From assembly GCF_008629695.1 (NCBI RefSeq), contig NZ_VWSH01000001.1, forward strand, positions 647,990 through 711,989: a stretch of DNA of 64,000 bases, given 5' to 3'. Positions within the stretch are counted from its first letter, which is position 1, and each line of letters starts with the position of its first letter. Below the pieces are notes generated by a model. The model ran no database searches and had not been told where the DNA came from. It saw only the letters and a program-made list of their open reading frames with translations. The stretch comes from Taibaiella lutea (GTDB lineage Bacteria > Bacteroidota > Bacteroidia > Chitinophagales > Chitinophagaceae). The translations under genes and the position numbers were made by a program. Of the stretch, positions 8,681-16,881 are shown piece after piece.

Positions 8681-8756
8681 TAAAGGGAATCTTGTAACAT
8701 TAAAATTGAGTAGAAGTTTTTCTCAAATTTCGCAGCAATATAAACTATAAATATCC
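8681..8756. other. leader region of the 8757 gene
   Basis: This is AT-rich DNA with no clear TAnnTTTG. The nearest candidate is CAAATTTCG, ending ~26 bases before the ATG. Together with the repeat before it, the gap 8434-8756 holds a terminator, one repeat copy and this leader, and no gene. Confidence 0.5.
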
Positions 8757-9347
8757 ATGAGAAAATTAGAAAGAATATTATTGATTACAAGCGTTTTAAT
8801 GGCTGTAATAAACTTATTTGGGTTTCCCGGCACAACTCTTTTCATGACAATCTCCTATTGCTCGCTGGCATTTATTTATATGTTTATTAGCGTAATAAGC
8901 TTAGGTAAGCTTGGAATAGGTTTAATAGTAACTAAACCACTTGTAGTTGAATATGCTTCTGACAATTCTATTTTCCCATCAATAAAAGCACCAAATAATT
9001 CTGTATTTAATCCCGTTGGATGGAAACAAAAAGTTGCATTGTTTCTTGTTTGCTATTGCCTTTCTGTTATGGCATTAGCTATTTTATTCCGAATGAGCTA
9101 TTGGGCTGGCTCTTCTCTTATGCTTACGTTTGGAATAGCGCAATCAGTCATTATATTGATTCCTGTTATTATTAAACAACTAAGTAAGCCCTCTTTATTC
9201 TATAAACAGATGCTTATAAGGCTTTCAATATTCTCAATTATTTGTGTTTTGCTGCTAATGCTACCTGCAAACTTTTTTATAGATATCAAATACAGAAACA
9301 ACCCGAAAATGTTACAGGAAAGATCAGGACATGATCCTAATCAGTAA
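8757..9347 (+). CDS. unknown membrane protein, 196 aa
   Basis: I count five hydrophobic segments: roughly 8-25, 30-48, 95-115, 120-140 and 155-175. A soluble loop (~62-92) lies between the second and third, and a charged C-terminus ends the protein. There is no recognisable catalytic or transport motif. The gene is flanked by direct repeats at 8572-8680 and 9391-9501, and the left one carries a fragment of a neighbour's 3' end, so the gene may have arrived by a local duplication or insertion. A high share of AT-ending codons and the lack of a clear promoter fit a recently acquired or poorly expressed gene, but this is weak evidence. Confidence 0.65.
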   Translation: MRKLERILLITSVLMAVINLFGFPGTTLFMTISYCSLAFIYMFISVISLGKLGIGLIVTKPLVVEYASDNSIFPSIKAPNNSVFNPVGWKQKVALFLVCYCLSVMALAILFRMSYWAGSSLMLTFGIAQSVIILIPVIIKQLSKPSLFYKQMLIRLSIFSIICVLLLMLPANFFIDIKYRNNPKMLQERSGHDPNQ

Positions 9348-9390
9348 AAGAAAGAGTAAAAAATAAGTTCTGTCATTAAACAATTCAATC

Positions 9391-9501
9391 ATCATTCCGT
9401 AAAGAATCCATGTGGGTGCTATTTTAGATTCCTCCGGAATGACAAAGGACGAGTATGAAAAATCGAAATGATTATAACACCAATTCTTCAAACAGTTTTT
9501 C
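9391..9501. repeat. ~105-bp direct repeat, copy 2
   Basis: This is the partner of 8572-8680. Its right end (9472-9501) is the functional 3' end of the DUF3037 gene on the minus strand. The palindromic part (CATTCCG / CGGAATG) lies just downstream of that gene and may act as its terminator. Confidence 0.85.
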
Positions 9502-9861
9502 CAAAGTTTGTACGGCATCATAGGTACGTCCGCTGTGAACCGCTGAGGTTTGAATAATGGTGCTTCTTTTTGCAGTAAGCCATCTGAAACGCTCTGCTAA
9601 AGGCAGGTTCGCAATCTTACCGGCCTTTGAATCGCCTGCGCAAATCTGTTCAAAGGACTGCAGGTTTTGTTTGATGGTTGCAATGCACATCTCGTCATTT
9701 TTGAAAATCGCCTTCAGTTTTTCTTCGTCCAGCACATATTTAACACCTGCAAACTTTTGCTGTTTACAAAATAATATCACACCGATATTTATAAATTCTT
9801 CACGTTCTACCCGAGGTACTAAACGTAAGACGGCGTACTCATATAAGGTTCTCTCTTGCAT
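9472..9861 (-). CDS. DUF3037 protein, partner of HipA-like kinase
   Basis: 129 residues, matching DUF3037 in length and in its opening: YEYAVLRLVPRVEREEFINIGVILFC. The family has no known biochemical role but is regularly encoded beside HipA-like kinases, and here it overlaps such a kinase gene by 23 bases, so they are co-translated. I see no DNA-binding helix-turn-helix, so it is not a HipB-type antitoxin. Its 3' end is duplicated, in decayed form, at 8653-8676. Confidence 0.85.
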   Translation of the reverse strand: MQERTLYEYAVLRLVPRVEREEFINIGVILFCKQQKFAGVKYVLDEEKLKAIFKNDEMCIATIKQNLQSFEQICAGDSKAGKIANLPLAERFRWLTAKRSTIIQTSAVHSGRTYDAVQTLEKLFEELVL

Positions 9862-10636
9862 GGGCTACCTGATTTATAAAATTATCACTATGATTTATTC
9901 TGTTCATCAAAAACTGAACATATACTTTCCTTGAATCGTTTGCACTGAGATTCATAGCCTCATCCGTCAGCCATTCATCAGGAATGCTTCCAAGTATGGA
10001 TTCAAAAACCCGTTCCGTAAGTATGCTTTTCATTTTTGTATTCACATCTGTAACATTATCCGCTTCCGGCAACAATACATGGTCTTTAATCTGAACGAAT
10101 GGCTTTAATGCCATCTCTTGCCAGTTATCCCAACTATGATGGAAATACAATGCTGCGCCATTATCAATCATCCATAATTCCTTTTGCCAGATAAGCATAT
10201 TGGTATTGCGTACGGTTCTGTCAACATTCATGAGAAAGGCATCGAGCCAGACTACCTTATTGGCTTCTTCAGCACTTATTTTAGTTACATTCCGGTCAAA
10301 GGTAATAGCGCCTTTAAGATAGTGCATGCCCAGGTTGATGCCGACACTGAACTTAATCAAATCCTGAATTTCTTCATCAGCTTCCGCTCTTGCAAAGTCT
10401 TCATTCAAATCGGCAATAACCAATTCAGGGATACGCAAACCTACTAATCGTGTAATAGCCGCACCTATAACTTCTGCCACCAAAGCTTTACGCCCTTGTC
10501 CGGCGCCTTTGAACTTCAACACATATAGAAAATCATCGCTGCAGCTTACAATTGCAGGCATGGAACCACCTTCGCGAAGCGGCGTTATATACCGCGTCAC
10601 TTCTACTTCACGTAGCGTAAAATCATGCTGGTTCAT
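9839..10636 (-). CDS. HipA-like serine/threonine kinase (HipA_2 family)
   Basis: 265 residues. Kinase hallmarks are present: a probable ATP lysine in YVLKFKG (Lys41), the catalytic-loop motif NVDRTVRNTNML (Asp139, Asn144) and the metal-binding motif MIDNGAAL (Asp158). All key residues look intact. HipA toxins phosphorylate aminoacyl-tRNA synthetases; targets of this smaller, antitoxin-free branch are unknown. The ATG at 10636 is chosen because the upstream TTG at 10657 lies inside the -7 element at 10655-10662. It is the first gene of a two-gene operon with DUF3037. What the pair does (growth control, defence or metabolism) cannot be told from sequence. Confidence 0.85.
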   Translation of the reverse strand: MNQHDFTLREVEVTRYITPLREGGSMPAIVSCSDDFLYVLKFKGAGQGRKALVAEVIGAAITRLVGLRIPELVIADLNEDFARAEADEEIQDLIKFSVGINLGMHYLKGAITFDRNVTKISAEEANKVVWLDAFLMNVDRTVRNTNMLIWQKELWMIDNGAALYFHHSWDNWQEMALKPFVQIKDHVLLPEADNVTDVNTKMKSILTERVFESILGSIPDEWLTDEAMNLSANDSRKVYVQFLMNRINHSDNFINQVAHARENLI

Positions 10637-10654
10637 AATAGCTTTGTATGGTTG

Positions 10655-10662
10655 CAAATGTA
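10655..10662 (-). promoter_or_regulatory. -7 element TACATTTG of the HipA-like/DUF3037 operon
   Basis: A perfect TAnnTTTG on the minus strand, 18 bases before the ATG at 10636. It excludes the more upstream TTG as the start of the kinase gene. Confidence 0.7.
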
Positions 10663-10699
10663 ATTAATTAAATGCCTAATGGATTATCCTGATTGAAAA

Positions 10700-10731
10700 C
10701 CCCATCCCGACCTCCCCCAAAGGGGAAGGGG
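10700..10731. repeat. C-rich/G-rich palindromic repeat
   Basis: C4 and C5 runs followed by G4 runs around an AAA loop form a GC-rich hairpin in otherwise AT-rich DNA. It is of a kind common between Bacteroidota genes. It lies just downstream of the minus-strand receptor gene and may help end its transcript. Confidence 0.5.
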
Positions 10732-10762
10732 ACATGAGAAAAACATGATTAATAATAAAGGC

Positions 10763-12802
10763 TTAATAAATACCCATCCTCAACTGCAATGAAAAGTTCC
10801 TGCCGGGCATAGGTCTTGCATTTACAACCTGATAATCAGTATTAAAAATATTTTGAAGCTGGCCTATCATCTGCAATTTATATTTTGATAGTAATATCGC
10901 GTAACTTACCTGAATATTGGCAGTAAAATAAGGGTCTAAGTATTGGGATTCATCAACCGTTACAAATCTGTAACCGGTATAGGTCTGGTTCCAGTTTACA
11001 AACAAATTACCTTTCCATTGAATGCCAAAATTGCCTTGAGCATTGTATCGTGGCGTATAAGGAATTTGCTTACCTATACTCCCGTCGCCCGGCAGATAAG
11101 AAGCTTCGGTTGTTGATAAAACGTAGGTATAATTCAAGCCAAGATTGAATTTGAATTGTCCGGCGCTATAACTGATTCTGTTATTGGTTTCAATACCGCG
11201 GCTATGTACTTTGGCGATGTTATGCGGCGTCCATATAGCGCCACCCAGCCAATAAATCCAGTCCTGAATATTCCGGTTAAAGCCATTCAACTCATGTAAA
11301 AACAGGAATGCCTTTTTATCATTATAATTATGTTTGAACTGAAAAGTATAACCTGCATCCTGGCTCCAGCCTTGTTCGGGCTTCAAATCGGGGTTCCCAC
11401 CCGGGAAATAATACAATTCATTCAATGTAGGGATACGGTAAGTCCTTTGTACATTACCTCTGATGAGCAAGGATATCAAAGAACTGTTTTCTTTTTTATT
11501 TACTTTCTTGTCATTTAACAAAGCAAAGCTTACACCAGCTCCCGGCAAAAGCGGTGCCGTCGTTCCATTCACCCATTCCTGCCTGAAAGAGGCATTTGCT
11601 TTAAGCCTGCTTTGCATGCCTTCAAAACTATATGCCGCCGCAATCGCAGGTCTGAACTGGGTTTCATTACTGCTTATATTGTTGCCTTCTGCTAATGCAA
11701 ATTGCATCGGAACAAAAATCAACACCTGATGCACAGCAGGCTTCATCCATGTTTCTCTCATTTGTTTATCAGGATTATTCAGGCGATATTTAAAACCTGT
11801 TTCCTGATACACCTGATGAACATTGTTCCTGTTGTCCAATGACACAGCGCTATCTTCATAATGTAAGGACTCTTTATTGTAAGAACCTTTTACGTAAAAC
11901 GTACTTCTTCTTGTATTCTTTTCATAGCCCAACAATGTTCTTAAAGATGCGTCCTTTTGTTGCTTGTCAGAAAAAGATTCAAACATTGCGGGTGGAATTT
12001 CACGGTCATAAGTTTGCCACCAAAGCTTACCATATATTCTTTCATTATTTTGGGCATTCCATTTTTCTTTCAGGTTGTAATCAACAGACAGTAAAGCTCC
12101 CCCACCCTGCAATGCAGCATTTTCAAGCCTTTTATTGTTTCCCGATTCATCTTTATAAGAAATATCGTTAGTAGCTTTCTGATAAAATCCATTTAAATGA
12201 ACAGTCCATTTTTCATTCTGGAAAGAAGTATTCAATCCCAGGTTTTGAGAACCATAACTGCCGACGCCTGCAGTTATACCAATATTTTTCTTTGCAGTAA
12301 AATCTGGATATTGATTATCCAGCAATAAAGCGCCGCCTACATTCCCGCTTCCATATAATGCAGCAGAGCTTCCATATTTTAATGTAATATCACTGAACAG
12401 GCCTGTTTGCAATAAAGACAAATCGGCAACGCCTAAAGCGGGATTCATGATTGGAACGCCATTCCACAGAACAGCAGATTGCGCTGCTGAAGCACCGCGC
12501 AATGAAAGCGTAGCCATGCTGTTGACGCCATAAGATTTTATAAAAACGGAGGTTTGTTGGGATAAAAGATTGGCAAGCGATTGCGATTCATATAAATCTT
12601 TATATTCTCTTCCAATGGTCTGAAAAGATTGAGTAGCACTGAAATCGCTTTTCTTATCAATCGCAGTATCTTTTATCAATGTAGTTCTTATCTCCACTTC
12701 CTTCAAGGTATCATTCCGTTGCTGTGCAAAAAGAGGATTGGCACAACAATGGAATAAGCTGAACAGAACAATTATTAAAGTAGTTTTAGGCAGTGCATTC
12801 AC
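10763..12802 (-). CDS. TonB-dependent outer-membrane receptor (BtuB-like)
   Basis: 679 residues. Signal peptide ending PLFAQQ (about residue 27). A TonB-box-like stretch (DTLKEVEIRTT) and a plug domain follow (~60-170: GVNSMATLSLRGASAAQS, KYGSSAALYGSGNVGG). The rest is a 22-strand-type barrel with NTDYQVVNARPMPGRNFSLQ near the C-terminus and a final aromatic. Length and plug resemble BtuB-type receptors, but no cobalamin genes or riboswitch are near, so the ligand is unknown. There is no CarboxypepD-like N-domain, unlike the receptor at 36555. The start is GTG at 12802; no in-frame ATG precedes the signal peptide. The -7 element lies 4 bases before it, so the mRNA is probably leaderless. Confidence 0.88.
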   Translation of the reverse strand: MNALPKTTLIIVLFSLFHCCANPLFAQQRNDTLKEVEIRTTLIKDTAIDKKSDFSATQSFQTIGREYKDLYESQSLANLLSQQTSVFIKSYGVNSMATLSLRGASAAQSAVLWNGVPIMNPALGVADLSLLQTGLFSDITLKYGSSAALYGSGNVGGALLLDNQYPDFTAKKNIGITAGVGSYGSQNLGLNTSFQNEKWTVHLNGFYQKATNDISYKDESGNNKRLENAALQGGGALLSVDYNLKEKWNAQNNERIYGKLWWQTYDREIPPAMFESFSDKQQKDASLRTLLGYEKNTRRSTFYVKGSYNKESLHYEDSAVSLDNRNNVHQVYQETGFKYRLNNPDKQMRETWMKPAVHQVLIFVPMQFALAEGNNISSNETQFRPAIAAAYSFEGMQSRLKANASFRQEWVNGTTAPLLPGAGVSFALLNDKKVNKKENSSLISLLIRGNVQRTYRIPTLNELYYFPGGNPDLKPEQGWSQDAGYTFQFKHNYNDKKAFLFLHELNGFNRNIQDWIYWLGGAIWTPHNIAKVHSRGIETNNRISYSAGQFKFNLGLNYTYVLSTTEASYLPGDGSIGKQIPYTPRYNAQGNFGIQWKGNLFVNWNQTYTGYRFVTVDESQYLDPYFTANIQVSYAILLSKYKLQMIGQLQNIFNTDYQVVNARPMPGRNFSLQLRMGIY

Positions 12803-12806
12803 TGCG

Positions 12807-12814
12807 CAAAAGTA
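12807..12814 (-). promoter_or_regulatory. -7 element TACTTTTG of the BtuB-like receptor gene
   Basis: A perfect TAnnTTTG on the minus strand. CGCA separates it from the GTG start, leaving no room for a 5' leader. Confidence 0.65.
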
Positions 12815-12875
12815 AATGAAATGTATTGAGATTCATGAAGCATTTACTGATTGAGCGATGCGGTTTAATCTGGAT

Positions 12876-13484
12876 TTACTGATATTTCCAATGCCTGGGC
12901 TTTCCTTCCGCCAGCCATTGCAACGCTTGTTCCATGCGCTTTAGCCTTGTTTCTTCTCGTTTGGCTTCCGTTATCCATTCCAGGTATTCTTTGCGATGAG
13001 ATGCGGAAAACTTTTCGAAAGCCGCTTTTGCTTTCTTATTTTTATTTAATGCCTCCTGAAAATAATCAGGGACTTCCATTTCCGTTGCTGCTTTTTTTGG
13101 CGCCTTTTTTACTTTAACACCTTCGTCCGTCAGTTTCATGGATTCCTTAATATACTGCGCCATGACTTTATCGGAAGGCAAATTTTTTAATGAAGTAATT
13201 TTCCCTAAAGAACCGGCAGCATTTTTTTCATCTTTTTGTATAATGCCTAATGGGTCGGCCATTATGCCGCCTAACCAAAAGCCGAATGCCATGTGTTGTT
13301 TGAAAGAAGCCATGTGAAACTGCGGCCGTTTATTGTACTCAAAATGAGGGAAGCCCCATTTAATGGTTTCTTCAACATCAGGACAATGTTTATGAACCAA
13401 TTCCCTCAGATGATTCAATACAGGCTGTGCAAATGGTGCGGCCTTTTCAATATAGGCATCTACTCTCGGGTCGTAAACAGACAT
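12876..13484 (-). CDS. DUF1801 / YdeI (OmdA-type) protein
   Basis: 202 residues. The N-terminal ~115 residues match the DUF1801 fold (LNHLRELVHKHCPDVEETIK, WGFPHFEYNKRPQFHMASFK, AFGFWLG). The C-terminal ~70 residues are the YdeI/OmpD-associated helical domain (PDYFQEALNKNKKAKAAFEK, YLEWITEAKREETRLKRMEQ). The family is linked to bacteriocin or stress resistance by name only; no enzyme activity is established. It lies alone between the receptor gene and dedA, on the same strand but separated from dedA by a terminator. Confidence 0.85.
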   Translation of the reverse strand: MSVYDPRVDAYIEKAAPFAQPVLNHLRELVHKHCPDVEETIKWGFPHFEYNKRPQFHMASFKQHMAFGFWLGGIMADPLGIIQKDEKNAAGSLGKITSLKNLPSDKVMAQYIKESMKLTDEGVKVKKAPKKAATEMEVPDYFQEALNKNKKAKAAFEKFSASHRKEYLEWITEAKREETRLKRMEQALQWLAEGKPRHWKYQ

Positions 13485-13510
13485 AATCTTTAATTTAATA
13501 ATGCCTAAAA

Positions 13511-13543
13511 ATAAAAAATGCCATGAAATAAATCATGGCATTT
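13511..13543 (-). terminator. terminator of the DedA gene
   Basis: AAATGCCATG / CATGGCATTT forms a 10-bp perfect stem with an 8-base loop. Read on the minus strand it is followed by a T-rich tract, so it ends the transcript of the gene at 13565-14248. Confidence 0.75.
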
Positions 13544-13564
13544 CTGAAATTATATTTGAAGAGC

Positions 13565-14248
13565 CTATACTATGTCTGTGGCTTTCTTTTTACCAAAAAT
13601 CATTTTCAACAAAACCGGTGCGGTTGTAATTAAAACAAGGCCGATGATAATAACTTCCAGGTGTTCCTTCACCCATACATTTTCGCCAAGCACAAAACCC
13701 AATACTATCAAGCTTGTAACCCAGGCAATTGCACCTAAAACATTATAGAAGGCGAATTTCTTAGCATCCATTTTCACTACGCCTGCCACAATCGGCGCAA
13801 ACGTGCGCACAATAGGAAGGAACCGCGCAAATATAACGGCACCGCCACCTTTCTTTTCATAAAATTCATGAGCCTGATGTATGTGCTTCTTCTTGATAAG
13901 CCAAGTATCCTGCCTTTCAAAGAGCAGCGGTCCGGTTTTCTTGCCAAACCAATAGCCTACAAAGTTTCCGATAATCGCTGCAATTGTAATAAGTATAATC
14001 CAGAAGATAAGATTTACGATATGGTTTTCAGTGGGAAAATGAACCTTTGAACTTCCTGCAATAACAACACCTGATATAAATAAGAGAGAATCTCCCGGAA
14101 GGAAAAAACCAACCAACAATCCTGTTTCTGCGAAAATAATAAAAGCGACAAGGAATAATCCGCCATGCGCTGTAATCCAATCGGGATTCATCAATGTGGC
14201 CTTGATAGGGTCGTACATCTGATGGAAAAACTCAACTATAGAATGCAT
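13565..14248 (-). CDS. DedA-family membrane protein
   Basis: 227 residues. Family signatures are E42-TGLLVGFFLPGDSLLF-like near residues 40-60 (AETGLLVGFFLPGDSLLF) and the FARFLPIVRTFAPIVAG motif at ~135-152, where the arginines are essential in characterised members. DedA proteins act as phospholipid (undecaprenyl phosphate/PE) flippases or scramblases in the inner membrane. Five or so membrane helices are visible. The ATG at 14248 begins MHSIVEFFHQ. Divergently transcribed from the ClC gene across 139 bp. Confidence 0.9.
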   Translation of the reverse strand: MHSIVEFFHQMYDPIKATLMNPDWITAHGGLFLVAFIIFAETGLLVGFFLPGDSLLFISGVVIAGSSKVHFPTENHIVNLIFWIILITIAAIIGNFVGYWFGKKTGPLLFERQDTWLIKKKHIHQAHEFYEKKGGGAVIFARFLPIVRTFAPIVAGVVKMDAKKFAFYNVLGAIAWVTSLIVLGFVLGENVWVKEHLEVIIIGLVLITTAPVLLKMIFGKKKATDIV

Positions 14249-14327
14249 AATTTTAAATTAGAGCCTGCAAGATACTTTAAAAAATGTTAAGCATTTTAGC
14301 AATACAATTAAAAAACCTTTTTGTGTT

Positions 14328-14335
14328 TACCTTTG
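14328..14335 (+). promoter_or_regulatory. -7 element TACCTTTG of the ClC gene
   Basis: A perfect TAnnTTTG 52 bases before the ATG at 14388. Confidence 0.6.
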
Positions 14336-14387
14336 GACCTCCTGCCTAAATCCTGTTGCTATAACGTAGCACCTATAAATAAATTGC

Positions 14388-16196
14388 ATGAATCCCAAAT
14401 TGTTATCCATTGTTACAAAACTCAATTACTGGCGAAAACAAAAAATTTCGAAAGCGAATTTTCTGATTGTTGCTGCAGCCGTAGTCGGCATTTTAGGGGG
14501 TATAGCAGCATCTTTATTAAAACAGCTTACACATTTCATAGAGGATTCATTACAGAACGATTTACACTGGAAATATAAATATTACCTCTACCTTTTCTTC
14601 CCTTTGATGGGCATATTCCTGACGCTTCTTTATGTCAAAACCTTTATCAGAAAAAGTAAATTCCAACATGGTCTGACACCGATATTGTACAGCATTTCGC
14701 GTGATTCGAGCAAAATCAGTTTTCATAATATTTACTCGCAAATCATCAGCAGCGCTATCACCGTTGGTTTCGGCGGCTCTGTTGGTCTGGAAGCTCCTAT
14801 TGTGTTCAGTGGTTCTTCTATCGGCTCTAATATCGGCAGGTTTTTTGGATTAAATTACAGGGAAGTTACTTTGTTATTGGCTTGCGGCGCCGGAGCGGGT
14901 ATTGCGGGCGCGTTTAACAGCCCTATTGCGGGTATGGTTTTTGCAATAGAAATTTTATTGCCCACTTTTTCCATACCTGTTTTTATACCATTACTGATTG
15001 CAGTTGCCACGGCATCTGTCGTTTCAAAAATATTTTACCCAAAGCCGTTATTTGTTCTGGTTACAGAAGGCTGGCATATGAATGCACTTGTTTTTTATGT
15101 CCTGATGGCGATAGGCATCGGCTACTTCTCTGTTTATTTTTTCAAGCTGAATTTCTTCATTAAGAAACAATTCGGCAAAATCAAAAATCCATATAATAAA
15201 GTCTGGATTGGCGGTATCATCATCGGTTTGCTTATTGCACTTTTACCTGCTTTGTATGGCGAAGGTTATGTAACGATTCAGGCATTACTTAAAGGAAGAT
15301 ATACTTCTTTATTGGGGAATTCCATCTTTTCAGATTTCCAATCCAATCCCTGGTGGCTCATCGGTTTTGGGTTATTGACTTTGTTTGGTAAATCATTTGC
15401 GTCTTTGTTCACTATCTATGCAGGCGGCAATGGCGGTACCTTTGGGCCAAGCCTTGTGATGGGTGGTCTGTTCGGATTCCTGTTCGCATTCACAGTGAAT
15501 CATCTGGGCACTTTGCTTCATCTGGATACACCTCAACTGAACATCACCAATTTTATAGTTGTTGGCATGGCAGCGTCTTTAAGCGGCATCATGCATGCTC
15601 CGTTGACAGGTATTTTTCTTATTGCGGAAATTACAGGAGGTTATGCGCTAATGGTTCCGTTAATGATTGTTTCTGCCATTACTTATTTCATCAACAAAGC
15701 CAATACCAGATTTTCCATTTATACCAAAACGCTTGCTGACAGCGGCGAACTGATGTCGCACGAGCATAAAGACGGTAATATTCTCCGGATGATGAAATTG
15801 AAATATCTGATTGAAAAAGATTTCGTTGTTCTGAAACCGACTGATACGCCCAAAAGCAGAAGTCATGACATTATCCATACGCAAAAAAATATTTTTCCTG
15901 TAATAGATAATGACGGCATTTTATTAGGAACGGTAAGTACTGAAATTTTATTGGAACTATTGGTAAATAAAGATGAAGAAGGCATTAATAAAACGATGCA
16001 AACTATTTTTCAACCTGCCCCTGACTATATCAGCATCAATACCGATATGTTTGAAGTGATGCAAAAAATGGATAGTCAGAACATCCGTATTTTCCCGGTT
16101 GTAAATGATAATATGGAATATCTGGGCTTCGTTTCAAAATCGGGAATTATGAACAAATACCGTGCTTTGCTGAAAAGAGACAGCGATTTTATGTAA
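14388..16196 (+). CDS. ClC-family anion channel/transporter with C-terminal CBS domains
   Basis: 602 residues. About 10-12 membrane helices (22-440) carry the ClC motifs: GSVGLEAP (130-137, gating Glu135) and GGTFGP (349-354). Two CBS domains fill ~470-595. Two deviations stand out. The first selectivity motif, GSGIP in well-studied ClCs, reads HGLTP (94-98). The position of the internal proton glutamate, next to AIE (Glu188), is isoleucine. By analogy with E. coli ClC these changes suggest uncoupled or altered ion selectivity; the alignment was done from memory. CBS domains usually sense nucleotides. It has its own promoter and no obvious partner genes. Confidence 0.9.
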   Translation: MNPKLLSIVTKLNYWRKQKISKANFLIVAAAVVGILGGIAASLLKQLTHFIEDSLQNDLHWKYKYYLYLFFPLMGIFLTLLYVKTFIRKSKFQHGLTPILYSISRDSSKISFHNIYSQIISSAITVGFGGSVGLEAPIVFSGSSIGSNIGRFFGLNYREVTLLLACGAGAGIAGAFNSPIAGMVFAIEILLPTFSIPVFIPLLIAVATASVVSKIFYPKPLFVLVTEGWHMNALVFYVLMAIGIGYFSVYFFKLNFFIKKQFGKIKNPYNKVWIGGIIIGLLIALLPALYGEGYVTIQALLKGRYTSLLGNSIFSDFQSNPWWLIGFGLLTLFGKSFASLFTIYAGGNGGTFGPSLVMGGLFGFLFAFTVNHLGTLLHLDTPQLNITNFIVVGMAASLSGIMHAPLTGIFLIAEITGGYALMVPLMIVSAITYFINKANTRFSIYTKTLADSGELMSHEHKDGNILRMMKLKYLIEKDFVVLKPTDTPKSRSHDIIHTQKNIFPVIDNDGILLGTVSTEILLELLVNKDEEGINKTMQTIFQPAPDYISINTDMFEVMQKMDSQNIRIFPVVNDNMEYLGFVSKSGIMNKYRALLKRDSDFM

Positions 16197-16212
16197 AAAA
16201 ATTATTGCTTCT

Positions 16213-16785
16213 TTATATGTCCAGCTTATATTGATTTTCGAAAATAGTGTCGAAGGCTTCGATGGCCTGATTCAGATGCCTTTGTTCATGCGTCACAATA
16301 ATATCAATAGCTTTTTCCAAAGTATAAACCACACTTTGATTTGCAGGTGAAGCTATAATGGTGTCTTTCTGAATTTTGTCTTGTAAGTTATCAATCCATG
16401 TCTTCAATATCGTCTGCTGCTTATTGAATTCTTTCAGAACATCACCCTGAACCTTAGCCTGGGAAGGTTCCCAAATAGAAAATGTTTTCAGCTTTTTCCG
16501 GCGGGAGGGTGCTACACTTTTAAGTATGAGCTTGCCCATTACATTTACCAGTAAAGGAATTTTGGCAACAAAAGGGGGCTTGTACGTTCCCTGTTTTACC
16601 TGATTAAATAGGGGAAAATAACTTTCGTTCACTACAATCAGATGTTGCAGGTTTTCTGCTACGGACCAGCTTTCTGCATTGGGTTTACGTGTTATTTCAT
16701 CTTTGCTTAAATCGGCAAAACGTTCTGTAAACTCTCTTGTAACATGGTCAATCTTCTTATTCCATTCCTGAATTTTGGAGGTCAT
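16213..16785 (-). CDS. DinB-family (DfsB-like four-helix) protein
   Basis: 190 residues. Family features are the N-terminal PNAESWSVAENLQHLIVV segment with a metal-type histidine (His48), and the C-terminal THEQRHLNQA with further histidines. DinB-superfamily proteins are metal-binding helical bundles; some are thiol transferases using bacillithiol or mycothiol, but the substrate here is unknown. AGGA lies close before the ATG. It is convergent with the ClC gene, with only 16 bases between them. Confidence 0.82.
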   Translation of the reverse strand: MTSKIQEWNKKIDHVTREFTERFADLSKDEITRKPNAESWSVAENLQHLIVVNESYFPLFNQVKQGTYKPPFVAKIPLLVNVMGKLILKSVAPSRRKKLKTFSIWEPSQAKVQGDVLKEFNKQQTILKTWIDNLQDKIQKDTIIASPANQSVVYTLEKAIDIIVTHEQRHLNQAIEAFDTIFENQYKLDI

Positions 16786-16881
16786 TTCCTGTCGGTTAAA
16801 TTTGGAAAATCGGTTTTGTTTATTGGGTTTAAAAATACTTATTCTATTTTAATATTCTGATACATACGGCATAACATTTAC

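Noticed and set aside
9557-9934. 125-aa plus-strand reading frame
   Set aside because: It lies opposite the overlapping DUF3037 and HipA-like genes, which carry clear motifs; it is an antisense shadow.
10637-10657. TTG start for the HipA-like kinase
   Set aside because: It overlaps the -7 element TACATTTG at 10655-10662.
12803-12875. cobalamin riboswitch in front of the BtuB-like receptor
   Set aside because: Only 73 bases separate the genes and the -7 element is 4 bases before the start; there is no room for a riboswitch.
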